64,000 nt of DNA from Chitinophagaceae bacterium UBA7600 (lineage in GTDB: Bacteria > Bacteroidota > Bacteroidia > Chitinophagales > Chitinophagaceae). The stretch covers positions 1 to 64,000 of the forward strand of contig DLKC01000056.1 of assembly GCA_002478885.1 (NCBI GenBank), given 5' to 3'. Shown piece by piece: positions 29,525-37,897 of the stretch (its first letter is position 1; each line of letters starts with the position of its first letter). The notes beneath the pieces are model-generated. The model was not told where the DNA came from. It did not search any database and worked only from the letters and a program-made list of their open reading frames with translations. The position numbers were made by a program, and so were the translations under genes.

Positions 29525-32500
29525 CTATTGTTTATTGTTGTCTGGCTTATCGAAAATGGAGAACAGTTTTATGATGGTTGGCACACCAGCGGCAAATGCG
29601 CCAATATAGCCGATGAGTTTTGAGTAAACGGTTTCCTGGGAGGAGAAAAGCAAGACAAGCAAGCCGGCGATAACCACGATCAACGGAACGCGTAAACGGT
29701 TCCAGTTGCCGTTGTCTTCAATATGGCTCTGCACCTGCGAGAACTCTTCGTTGCTAAGGATCCTGAGCACAAAATCACTGAAGCCTTTGGCGAAGACTTT
29801 CATATGATTATCGTTATCGCACACGATAATGCCTTTACCGATGAGCATATTGATGCTTGCCTGGTCGTGCACATTTACGAGCCCATCTTTTGCGAGGTCG
29901 TAAAGTATGAACTGCTCACCTTCTGCGAGGCTGCTCCAAAGATTATTATAGAATATGCCGGTTTCAAAAGCAGTAAACTGATGGTAGTCTCTGCGCCTGG
30001 TAAGCGGGTAATACAGCAGGGAACATTTTTTGAAAATAGCTTTCAGCCTTTTTTTGTATTCATTCAGTTTTCTTTTTTCCACATCAGGCATAGTACCGAT
30101 AATTGAAATTGAACTATCAAAGAGGTCGGCGGGTGCTTTTGAAGATGTAAAAATAAGTACGCAATGGTCGGCTATGAGTGTCTCCAGAAAACTAATCCTT
30201 GCATAATCCGTAACGGTGTTGTACAGGTTGTAGTCGAGGTTTTTTATCAATACGCACCCAGGTTTGCGCAGTTTGTAATCTTCCACAATCTTTTGCCAGG
30301 TAAAATCTTTATCGTTAGGCATTTTTGAATCGGGCAGGTGTATAAAGTCAATCTCCCGGAAAACAGGCGTGAGGCCGGCATTGTTCTTTTGCTGAAGCTG
30401 TTGCCTGTTACCATCTGCAGCCGCGATAAATAATCTGTTTGTATTCAGCAGTTCCTGCAGTTCTTTAAAGAAGTTGTTATCTGCAAGGTCTACTATATAT
30501 AACGATGAGGTGAGCACGACGGCCCCATTGCCGGTGGTTAATTTTTCCGGGAACAAGGGCGTATCGGAAGCATGGAATGAAAAAGAAAAAAGTTTTTTGG
30601 TAACGGCGAGCATGATCTGGTAGAATAACCAAATCGAAACCAGCAATGATAACCAGAATAGCTTTTCGTTCAATGAACCAAAGCCCGGGAACAGGTACAG
30701 CGGCGCCACAGACTTAAGCACCAGCCCCGCATTGCCAATACCGAGGTTACGCTGAAAAAGAGCGGTATCGCCCACCTCGCCTGGTTTAACAAAGAGCCTG
30801 TCGTTGTAACTGTACAGTTTATCCTGCGACTGATTGATGAAGAGATCATTCTCGGTAACCGACTCATTGTTTTTATAATACCTGAACGCGTTCAGCATAG
30901 CAGCTGTAGCTCTATGCTGTCGCGAAACACTGGTATCGATCAGCGTGTCGGTCAACCCCACTTGCTTTACCCATTTGCCATCTTTGTATACGGCAGATCC
31001 GTAGCCGGTATTTTCTCTACTTCCGGTTGCAGCTTTTGCGCCGTTTGCTGTAAAGTCTATTACATTATTCAGCCGGGTTTCCTGTGTACCCGTCTTTGTA
31101 AACCCGGCAATGGCTTTTGAAGAAAACTTGCTGATGAGCTGTTCTGCGAAGTCAAGCTGCCGGTATCTTGTGAGCAGGCCCTGTTCATAATTAAAAGAAG
31201 TGACATAAAAAAGTACGACTGGAATACCGCTTGTGATGATGAGCCTTGTTACATTCATCAAGGTGTAACTATGAACATGGCTCCACCTTGGCCTGTTGTC
31301 GCCCGATTCAGTCACTGGTTTCTTAAAAGCAAGGTAAGCCGTGACGCCAATCGCAAGGGACGCCGTGGTTATGAGCGTAAAAGCAGAAAAAAAATCATCC
31401 AGAAAATTAACGGCCAACACAACCGGCACCAGTATGAATAGCAGCATCAGTATCCACAGTTTACGGTTTGGCACCTCCTCATCAATTTTGCAGGCAAGGA
31501 GCACTGCGAGGAAGATTGATACGGTTATACAGGTGAGCAGCCCCAGCAGGTATTCCGTAAATTCTGCGTACCGGAAAGTAAATGCAAGCAAGAGCATGTT
31601 GAGTACATTCACGAGGGCGACGGTTTTGTAAACGGAATGGTATTTAGCTTTTGGCCAAAGCCAGTTGGTAACGTAATGTCTGCCCGGCACTGCCCATCTG
31701 TTATAGCTGGCAACCATGGTGGCAAATACCTGGATCACGAGCAATAAAAATAAAAACAGCATCATTGAAAATGTAAAGCTGTATACCTCCGCGTCTCTCG
31801 TGCTTTTATAGGCGGTGTCTGCAAGAACAACCACGAAATAAGGCAAACCGTCAACAGGTTTTACATATGCCTTGTATTTCTTATCGTAGTAGTCTGTTCT
31901 TAACTCACCCGGTTTGTGACTTACATAAGCCTCTCTCAAACTTTCCGAATCGGAAAACTCTTCGAGCAGGTTCTCGTTGAGGTTGCGGGTAGAATCGCTG
32001 GCGTAAAGGACTTTGCCTTTGTTGTCGGTTATGGCGTAGTTGTAACCTGCAGGCATGACCGTGTTGCTGAGGCATTGCATTACAAACGCGTAAGCAACTA
32101 CCGTTGCGTGTGATGCCTGTGAAGGTTTGGAAACGATCGACCGAAAGAGGCCATCTACTTTAGAAACCACCTGGTCTACATAATATGGCTTTTGCTCATC
32201 GCTATCCATATAGAAGGGGCGGCCATTTGGCTTCAGGTTTTTGTAGTAGTCCCGTTGCCAAAGGTTATACACGTGCTGTTCGAAGAAGGAATTGCTTACC
32301 CAATAATATTGCTCGCTTGCGTTTGAATCGATCCACAACACTTTTACGAAGGCCCTGCTATCGGCCCTATCTTTTAAGCCACCTATCGTATTGAATGCAT
32401 CTTTAATATTCGTGCCAGCCCTCGTTTTATAGAAAGCGGTATTGGTGCTGTCAACTGCATGGCCACTTTGTATAGAATCGAAGTAACTCAGTTCCTTATA

Positions 32501-33574
32501 GCGATTGCTTATCTCGTTTGTAAAAGCAGAAGATAGTTTATCGGCAAGGGCTTTCTGTGGTATCACCACCGTACTGTCGCTTCCGGTGAAATGGTCTTGG
32601 CGCCAGAAACCGTTGTACCGAAAGAAAACAAAAAACAGTAACGACATCAGCAATATGGAAACCACGACCGAGGATATGCCATCGGTAAGCGTAAGCATGT
32701 TGTTTCGCCCAAGTTGAAAGAGTTTGATCCACGGGAAAACAACAATAATAATAATGGATATGGTTACCAGCAACAATATAATGCCGGTCGGCAATTTCTT
32801 TGCTTCGGCGTTATACCTTGATGTGGTGAGCAGGCCTGCTATAACCCAATGATGAGACACATCAAAATTCATTGGCTGCAGGAACATCTTATAATCCACC
32901 CCTCCGATACTGATATCTCTTACAACAGAAGATTGAATCTCTTTATCCACCCGTACTGCTGAATCATTTTTAGTGTAGGTAACTCCTGACGGAAAGCTTT
33001 CATAAATAGGATCGGCATCATTGAAAACAATGTACTGGTCAAAAATGTCTCCCGGAAGCACCGGCGCGAAAAATTTCTTAAAGTCGATTGCCAGGGATGC
33101 CTTGAAAACGGAATCATTTTTTTCATTGAAAACGGTAATGCTGAATCGGCGGAGTGTGGAATCGATATTGAGCAGCTTAACTTCCTTTTTCTCGCTGTGA
33201 TCGAGCTGATCGTAAATGGCCGGATTTTTTTGCGCAAATGCCGCTGTGCTTTTTGTTTGTATCTCATCAAGCTCGAAATTTCTCCAGCTTGTTTTTTTTC
33301 TCCCCGCAACATACTCATTTATCAGCACGGTATCTCCAGCCCTGTCAGCGTTTGTGTATGGTTGCAAAAGGTTGTTGAGCAGGGCAACCATATTAGCCAG
33401 TTTCTCATCTATATTGGCATCTGTTTTTTGCAGCGACCTGAAGTGATCCTCTTTTAACTCGCTCTCTTTGCCTGGTATATAAACAAAAATATAAACAGCA
33501 GTAAATAGTATCACCAGAAACAGTGTAAAAAAAATCACTGCCTGACTGCGGCCGAAGGAGAATAGCTTTCGCAT
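29525..33574 (-). CDS. Very large membrane protein: sensor-like regions plus degenerate STAND-like domain
   Basis: A 1349-residue protein of unknown function. From ATG at 33574 the order is: helix (8-33); extracytoplasmic region with Cache-like features (35-260); two helices (262-319); second extracytoplasmic region (325-595); about six helices (598-792); third extracytoplasmic region (800-965); helix (970-990); cytoplasmic part (1000-1290); two final helices (1297-1340). The cytoplasmic part has a Walker B-like strand CVLIKNLDYN, a sensor-like strand VLIFTSSKAP, and a winged-helix-like segment (NNLWSSLAEGEQFILYDLAK, then DGLVN) as in STAND NTPases. I see no GxxxxGK P-loop at the expected place, so nucleotide hydrolysis is doubtful. 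It may be a signalling scaffold. Transcribed alone, with a repeat pair downstream. Confidence 0.8.
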   Translation of the reverse strand: MRKLFSFGRSQAVIFFTLFLVILFTAVYIFVYIPGKESELKEDHFRSLQKTDANIDEKLANMVALLNNLLQPYTNADRAGDTVLINEYVAGRKKTSWRNFELDEIQTKSTAAFAQKNPAIYDQLDHSEKKEVKLLNIDSTLRRFSITVFNEKNDSVFKASLAIDFKKFFAPVLPGDIFDQYIVFNDADPIYESFPSGVTYTKNDSAVRVDKEIQSSVVRDISIGGVDYKMFLQPMNFDVSHHWVIAGLLTTSRYNAEAKKLPTGIILLLVTISIIIIVVFPWIKLFQLGRNNMLTLTDGISSVVVSILLMSLLFFVFFRYNGFWRQDHFTGSDSTVVIPQKALADKLSSAFTNEISNRYKELSYFDSIQSGHAVDSTNTAFYKTRAGTNIKDAFNTIGGLKDRADSRAFVKVLWIDSNASEQYYWVSNSFFEQHVYNLWQRDYYKNLKPNGRPFYMDSDEQKPYYVDQVVSKVDGLFRSIVSKPSQASHATVVAYAFVMQCLSNTVMPAGYNYAITDNKGKVLYASDSTRNLNENLLEEFSDSESLREAYVSHKPGELRTDYYDKKYKAYVKPVDGLPYFVVVLADTAYKSTRDAEVYSFTFSMMLFLFLLLVIQVFATMVASYNRWAVPGRHYVTNWLWPKAKYHSVYKTVALVNVLNMLLLAFTFRYAEFTEYLLGLLTCITVSIFLAVLLACKIDEEVPNRKLWILMLLFILVPVVLAVNFLDDFFSAFTLITTASLAIGVTAYLAFKKPVTESGDNRPRWSHVHSYTLMNVTRLIITSGIPVVLFYVTSFNYEQGLLTRYRQLDFAEQLISKFSSKAIAGFTKTGTQETRLNNVIDFTANGAKAATGSRENTGYGSAVYKDGKWVKQVGLTDTLIDTSVSRQHRATAAMLNAFRYYKNNESVTENDLFINQSQDKLYSYNDRLFVKPGEVGDTALFQRNLGIGNAGLVLKSVAPLYLFPGFGSLNEKLFWLSLLVSIWLFYQIMLAVTKKLFSFSFHASDTPLFPEKLTTGNGAVVLTSSLYIVDLADNNFFKELQELLNTNRLFIAAADGNRQQLQQKNNAGLTPVFREIDFIHLPDSKMPNDKDFTWQKIVEDYKLRKPGCVLIKNLDYNLYNTVTDYARISFLETLIADHCVLIFTSSKAPADLFDSSISIIGTMPDVEKRKLNEYKKRLKAIFKKCSLLYYPLTRRRDYHQFTAFETGIFYNNLWSSLAEGEQFILYDLAKDGLVNVHDQASINMLIGKGIIVCDNDNHMKVFAKGFSDFVLRILSNEEFSQVQSHIEDNGNWNRLRVPLIVVIAGLLVLLFSSQETVYSKLIGYIGAFAAGVPTIIKLFSIFDKPDNNKQ

Positions 33575-33728
33575 ATTGGGATGCTTGAGGGTGTTCGAAT
33601 ACAATTTAACCCATTTTATTGAGCCATACAAAGCAGGGCCACAACCAGCGAAAAAAAGCATCCATGCTGGCGGTTTTGGGCGCCGATTTTTTAACAACCC
33701 GAAACCTGCTCAACACAAGGAGCTCTGG

Positions 33729-33760
33729 TATAAAACAAAACGGGCAGTTATTGCCCGTTT
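33729..33760 (-). terminator. Rho-independent terminator of the small secreted protein gene
   Basis: On the minus strand AAACGGGCAA and a complementary TGCCCGTTT form an 8-9 bp stem, followed by TGTTTTA. It lies about 100 bp after the stop codon of the gene at 33863-34219 and before the next gene on the strand. Confidence 0.65.
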
Positions 33761-33820
33761 GATTTGCATGTGTATTTTGTAACTAAACCTTAAAGCTATT
33801 CAATGATAAGATGTTCCAGG

Positions 33821-33839
33821 CCGCTGCATCATGCAGCGG
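33821..33839. repeat. Perfect 19-bp palindrome
   Basis: CCGCTGCATCATGCAGCGG: 9-bp arms around a single central base. It lies 23 bp after the stop codon of the gene at 33863. The loop is too tight for a standard terminator and no T run follows; it may be a protein-binding site or a cruciform. Confidence 0.5.
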
Positions 33840-33862
33840 AAGCCCGGAAACAATTTGCCATA

Positions 33863-34219
33863 TTATTGCTGATCGTTTGCAGATGGCTGTGCCACTTTCG
33901 CTCCATTCTGAGTAGCGGAATGATTCTGTTCTCTTCTCTCTTTCCTGTAATGCTGATGCTCTCTTGCTAACGAAATTTTATCCTGCACCAATTCTTTCCT
34001 GTCTGCATGAAGCGTTTGTTTTGATGCGCCGGATTTTTTATCGGCTTTGAGTTTTTCCCTGTCTGCTTTAAAATTAACTGTATGCACCGTTTTGCCTGCC
34101 TTTTTGCTTACGGTTTCTTTTGCATCATTTCTCTCAGGGTGGCCATTAAAGGGCCTTGCATAAATAAGGGTTGCACCGAGTACTGTTATCAGCGCCAAAA
34201 CCAGTATTGACTTTTTCAT
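33863..34219 (-). CDS. Small secreted, highly charged protein
   Basis: A 118-residue protein with a signal peptide (MKKSILVLALITVLGATLIY, cleavage near ARP). The mature part is hydrophilic and rich in Lys, Asp, Glu, Arg and His, with Lys/Asp-rich helices (ADREKLKADKKSGASKQTLH, ELVQDKISLAREHQHYRKER) and a disordered Gln/Asn/Ala tail. The pattern recalls small Spy/CpxP-like periplasmic proteins or spacer-type helical proteins, but no family can be named. The upstream in-frame start adds six residues and is less likely. Followed by a palindrome and a terminator. Confidence 0.75.
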   Translation of the reverse strand: MKKSILVLALITVLGATLIYARPFNGHPERNDAKETVSKKAGKTVHTVNFKADREKLKADKKSGASKQTLHADRKELVQDKISLAREHQHYRKERREQNHSATQNGAKVAQPSANDQQ

Positions 34220-34327
34220 TCCATAAAGTTTATGCAATTACAGAACCTGTTTTAGAGCAGGGGTTTAAAGCCAACATCAAAAAATAATATGCTTTAACAG
34301 TTTTTAGTAAAATTTCAGTATAAGACG

Positions 34328-35062
34328 TTAAAGAGGTGCACCGGGGATAGAAAGTAACGCCGATTTCATTTCCTGAATTTCATTCACATCAACCGTTATA
34401 TTTTCAAGGGCTTCGTTCATCCCGGGAACAATGAACTGCATAGAAGACGCTTGCATTTTCCGGGCGGAAGAATGCAATTCTGTTGCGCCGGTTTCTTTGG
34501 CAAGCGATAGAATATTCTGGCTCCTCACCCCGCTTCCCGGCATGATAATAATCCGTTCATTCGCCTGGCGGATAAGTTGTGTGATAAGGTCTTTACCTTT
34601 ATTTGCGTTGGGTACCTGGCCGCTGGTCAGTATGCGCTGGCAGCCACAACCGATGATTGTTTCGAGGGCGTCGTATGGGTTTGCCGCGCGGTCAAACGCG
34701 CGGTGAAAAGTAACTTCCATCGGGTAGGCGATCTCTACCAGCAAGGCTGTTCTTACTTCGTCGATACTGCCATCGATATTCAGCATGCCGATGACGACAC
34801 CGTCAAAGCCGAGCCGTTTGCACAGCAGCACATCTTCTTTCATTACTTCAAACTCGGCATCGTTGAAAAGGAAATCGCCTCCCCTTGGCCTTATAATCGG
34901 AAACACCGGTATTTGCAGGTGTTTGCGAACCGCCTGCAGCGTTCCGTAAGAGGGTGTGGTTCCACCATCAAAAGGGTTTTCGCATAGTTCAATCCTGTCG
35001 GCACCCGCTTTTCCGGCATCGATCGCCGACTGAATATTAAAGACTGCAATTTCCAAAAGCAT
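34328..35062 (-). CDS. cutC: CutC family protein
   Basis: A 244-residue TIM-barrel protein of the CutC family, full length. It begins MLLEIAVFNIQSAIDAGKAG and has the conserved ADRIELCENPFDGGTTPSYG, FPIIRPRGGDFLFND, and EVTFHRAFDRA blocks, the last ending in a CGCQRILTSG strand. CutC was linked to copper tolerance in E. coli, but that role has been questioned and the biochemical activity is not established. The gene is probably transcribed alone; a repeat pair separates it from the asparaginase gene upstream. Confidence 0.93.
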   Translation of the reverse strand: MLLEIAVFNIQSAIDAGKAGADRIELCENPFDGGTTPSYGTLQAVRKHLQIPVFPIIRPRGGDFLFNDAEFEVMKEDVLLCKRLGFDGVVIGMLNIDGSIDEVRTALLVEIAYPMEVTFHRAFDRAANPYDALETIIGCGCQRILTSGQVPNANKGKDLITQLIRQANERIIIMPGSGVRSQNILSLAKETGATELHSSARKMQASSMQFIVPGMNEALENITVDVNEIQEMKSALLSIPGAPL

Positions 35063-35106
35063 AGACCAGATTTATTTTACCAGCTGTATCGCTGCGGGCG
35101 CCTCTT

Positions 35107-35233
35107 GTTGCGTCGCACACTTGTACAATTTGTTCTTCGATCAGCAAATACCAAAGGCTAGTCAGCGTCGACAGCTATTTTCGCGTTTCGTTAATGCTGA
35201 CGTCTGTTCTTGCGTACAAGAGTGCGACGCAAC
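35107..35233. repeat. Inverted pair of dispersed repeats (type 1, type 1), 127 bp
   Basis: GTTGCGTCGCACACTTGTAC (35107-35126) faces GTACAAGAGTGCGACGCAAC (35214-35233), nearly perfect arms. It occupies most of the 212-bp gap between cutC and the asparaginase gene. The 87-bp spacer has no obvious gene. Confidence 0.9.
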
Positions 35234-35274
35234 CGGTGCCGAACAGCGAAACAAGCGTTGGGTCCAACCAGCTG

Positions 35275-36297
35275 TTATTTCATTGTATAGGCCGAATCGA
35301 TCAGTTCATTTTTATCATCAGAATAGCAAACCGCGTAATTAAAGCCTTTTTGCACGGCATGTGTGCCAAATTCCCCTTTTTTATTCAATGCGATGAACGC
35401 AACCTGCAGGTCTTTTGCTTTGGCGCCGTTGCGGCTAATGATCTTTGCAATGGCTGCCTTACACGCTTCTGCCGGCGACATACCTGCCGCCATCAACTGC
35501 ACCACCAGGTGACAACCGCATATCTTTATTACCTCTTCGCCGAGACCTGTTGAAACGGCTGCGCCTATTTCATTGTCTACATATAAGCCGGACCCGATAA
35601 TGGGCGAATCGCCCACACGACCCCTCATCTTAAAAGCCATACCGCTGGTTGTGCAGCTGCCGCTGAGATTGCCATTCGCATCGATCGCCAGCATGCCAAT
35701 CGTATCATGGTTCCATGCTCCATTGCTTAGCTTGCGCGGTGCAAAAGCAGTGCCGTTGGTATTTTCAATATTTACTTTCGGTTTATACTCTGATTTTTTC
35801 AACCACTCGTCGTAAGCCTGTTGTGCATCACCAGACAGTTTACCGCTCTCAAGTTCAAATCCCTGGCTTAATGCAAACTGTTGGGCACCTTCGCCCACCA
35901 GCATCACATGCGGTGTTTTTTCCATCACCATACGGGCTACTGATATCGGATGCTTTATCCTTTCCAGAAAAGCAACGCTGCCGCAGTTACCATGTTCATC
36001 CATGATACTCGCATCCAGGGTTACATGGCCGTCGCGGTCGGGATTTGCCCCGAGACCTACACAGCAGCTTATCTCAGATTCGGTGGTCATTACGCCCTGC
36101 TCAACAGCATCCAGGGAGCGGCCGCCTGAACGCAATACTTTCCAGGCATTCTTATTCGCATTGATACCCGCATCCCATGTAGCAATGACCAACGGTTTTT
36201 TACCAGGTGCGGGATAACCTTTACCAAAAAGGTTTCCGGATAAAAACGTACCCGCTCCAATAGAGCCAAATTTTAAGAAGTTACGCCTGTGCAGCAT
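35275..36297 (-). CDS. N4-(beta-N-acetylglucosaminyl)-L-asparaginase
   Basis: A 340-residue Ntn-hydrolase precursor of the glycosylasparaginase family. It has a Tat-like leader (MLHRRNFLKFGSIGAGTFLS). It should self-cleave before the Thr in WNHDTIGMLA (T199) to expose the nucleophile. The conserved alpha-chain motif GLGANPDRDGHVTLDASIMD and the beta-chain stretch MRGRVGDSPIIGSGLYVDNE, then GAAVSTG, are intact. It cleaves the GlcNAc-Asn bond of glycopeptides. It starts 2 bp after the MFS stop codon, so the two are translated from one message; the transporter may import or export related compounds. Confidence 0.93.
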   Translation of the reverse strand: MLHRRNFLKFGSIGAGTFLSGNLFGKGYPAPGKKPLVIATWDAGINANKNAWKVLRSGGRSLDAVEQGVMTTESEISCCVGLGANPDRDGHVTLDASIMDEHGNCGSVAFLERIKHPISVARMVMEKTPHVMLVGEGAQQFALSQGFELESGKLSGDAQQAYDEWLKKSEYKPKVNIENTNGTAFAPRKLSNGAWNHDTIGMLAIDANGNLSGSCTTSGMAFKMRGRVGDSPIIGSGLYVDNEIGAAVSTGLGEEVIKICGCHLVVQLMAAGMSPAEACKAAIAKIISRNGAKAKDLQVAFIALNKKGEFGTHAVQKGFNYAVCYSDDKNELIDSAYTMK

Positions 36298-36299
36298 AA

Positions 36300-37466
36300 T
36301 TATTCAGTTTTATTATGGATATAAATAATTACCAAAAGAGTTACCAGTGCCGAAGATAAGAAAGTAACAACAGCACCGGCATAAAGCCAGAGAAAACCTG
36401 CAAGCGCACTTGCGACCAACGATGCAATACTTTGGAAACCGCTGAGGGTGCCGGTGGCAGCCGCTATGTTTTCCTTTGCCACCAGACTGCTGATCCATGC
36501 TTTTGAAACGCCTTCAGTCGCGGCGGCATATATTCCATACAACAAAAACAAGCACGCATATAAATAAATATCGCCGCCGTGGGCCATACCGGCATAAACA
36601 ATGACAAATAGAAAAAGACCACCCGTGAATATTTTTTTCAGCCCGATTCTATCTGCAAGCACACCGGCCGGGTAGGCAAAAGCTGCGTAAACCGCGTTGT
36701 AAAAAATGTATACGCCTACCAGGTAACGGTCATTTATGCCGGTTTCTTTCATGCGTAATAGTAACAGCACATCGCTGCTGTTAAATAAGGCGAACAATAA
36801 CAGCGCACCGGTAAGCTTTTTATAGGCCCGCGGCGACGAGATCCAATATTGGTAAAATGCTTTAAAAGAGGGATATTTTCTTGATGCGACATGCTTTGTT
36901 TTTTGCTCTTTTATAATGAGAGACAGTATTACGGCCGCAATCCCGGGCAAAAAAGCAACAAGGAAAAGATCGCGGTACTGGTTTGGATAACAATACAAGT
37001 AAAGCAATGCAATTGCAGGACCGATCATCGCGCCGGCTGTATCGAGTGAACGATGGAAACCAAAGACCCGGGCCCGTGTTGCCGGTGTTGATTCTGCGGT
37101 CAGTACAGCATCCCTGGCACCGGTGCGTAGTCCCTTTCCCGTGCGGTCAAGCATGCGTGCAAAAAATATCCACGGGAGCAAAGATGACAATGCCATCATT
37201 GGTTTGCTTATTGCGCTTAAACTATAGCCCCATCTTACAAAGGGCATCCGCTTGCCACTGTTGTCGCTCCACGTGCCAAAAAAACCCTTACTAAGGCCGG
37301 CCAACGCCTCAGCGAAACCTTCGAGTAGTCCGATGGCTGCAACTGAAAACCCGATTTCTTTTAGGTACAGCGGCAAAATGGGGTAAAGCATTTCACTTGC
37401 CATGTCGGTACACAAGCTCACCAATGAAAGCAATAATACCGTTCTGCTAACAATGCGTTTAGACAT
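36300..37466 (-). CDS. Major facilitator superfamily transporter
   Basis: A 388-residue MFS protein with about 12 helices. The N-terminal half has FGTWSDNSGKRMPFVRWGYS (loop 2-3 signature) and RMLDRTGKGLRTGARDAVL. The C-terminal half has AGVLADRIGLKKIF in loop 8-9. This form is common among drug or small-molecule exporters, but the substrate cannot be inferred. The start overlaps the stop of the upstream small-protein gene by 8 bp, and the glycosylasparaginase follows after 2 bp, so the three genes form a tight operon. Confidence 0.88.
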   Translation of the reverse strand: MSKRIVSRTVLLLSLVSLCTDMASEMLYPILPLYLKEIGFSVAAIGLLEGFAEALAGLSKGFFGTWSDNSGKRMPFVRWGYSLSAISKPMMALSSLLPWIFFARMLDRTGKGLRTGARDAVLTAESTPATRARVFGFHRSLDTAGAMIGPAIALLYLYCYPNQYRDLFLVAFLPGIAAVILSLIIKEQKTKHVASRKYPSFKAFYQYWISSPRAYKKLTGALLLFALFNSSDVLLLLRMKETGINDRYLVGVYIFYNAVYAAFAYPAGVLADRIGLKKIFTGGLFLFVIVYAGMAHGGDIYLYACLFLLYGIYAAATEGVSKAWISSLVAKENIAAATGTLSGFQSIASLVASALAGFLWLYAGAVVTFLSSALVTLLVIIYIHNKTE

Positions 37467-37767
37467 GTTGTATTTTAAGTTTCCGGATCATCTCCTCGCT
37501 GATGCTTTCGCTGTATACGCCGTACGCGCTAACCAGTACCCCCTTTGCAGTACCATCAAGTGACTCTACTGCATAAAGCACTGAAGCGTCATCAGGGTCG
37601 CTCATGCCTTCGAAGCGATGGTGTTCAACAATCTCAAATTGTGCAGGGTTTAAACACAAGCCTGTAGCAGAGCATTTGAGGTGATCAAATGCAAGATTAA
37701 AATCGATGGCAAAACCACGCGCTTTTAAACCGTCCAGCGCTTCGGAAAGGGTGTCGTAGGCTATCAT
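37459..37767 (-). CDS. Small conserved cytoplasmic protein
   Basis: A 102-residue soluble protein. It begins MIAYDTLSEALDGLKARGFA and includes FEIVEHHRFEGMSDPDDASV and KGVLVSAYGVYSES. I recall near relatives in Bacteroidota often labelled phosphoribosylpyrophosphate synthetase, which seems wrong: the length and motifs do not fit that enzyme. First gene of a three-gene operon with the MFS transporter (8-bp overlap) and glycosylasparaginase. ATG at 37767 is preferred over one 93 bases upstream, where the sequence is unrelated to the family. Divergent from the CCA-adding enzyme gene. Confidence 0.82.
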   Translation of the reverse strand: MIAYDTLSEALDGLKARGFAIDFNLAFDHLKCSATGLCLNPAQFEIVEHHRFEGMSDPDDASVLYAVESLDGTAKGVLVSAYGVYSESISEEMIRKLKIQHV

Positions 37768-37884
37768 AAAAATTATTTTGTTTAAAGATAAGCCAACAAA
37801 AAAAGCTGTGGGCATATTGTAGTTGTCAGCATGGCTCACTGCAAAAAAACTGAAAATCAAAAATCCTCTTATGTTGGCTGCTCC

Positions 37885-37892
37885 TATCTTTG
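37885..37892 (+). promoter_or_regulatory. Possible -7 box of the CCA-adding enzyme gene
   Basis: TATCTTTG is an exact match to the Bacteroidota -7 consensus TAnnTTTG, five bases before the chosen ATG at 37898. Transcription from it would give a leaderless or nearly leaderless message. No -33 TTG is visible at the usual spacing, so the call is tentative. If right, the in-frame ATGs upstream (37871, 37823) are not used. Confidence 0.35.
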
Positions 37893-37897
37893 CCCGG

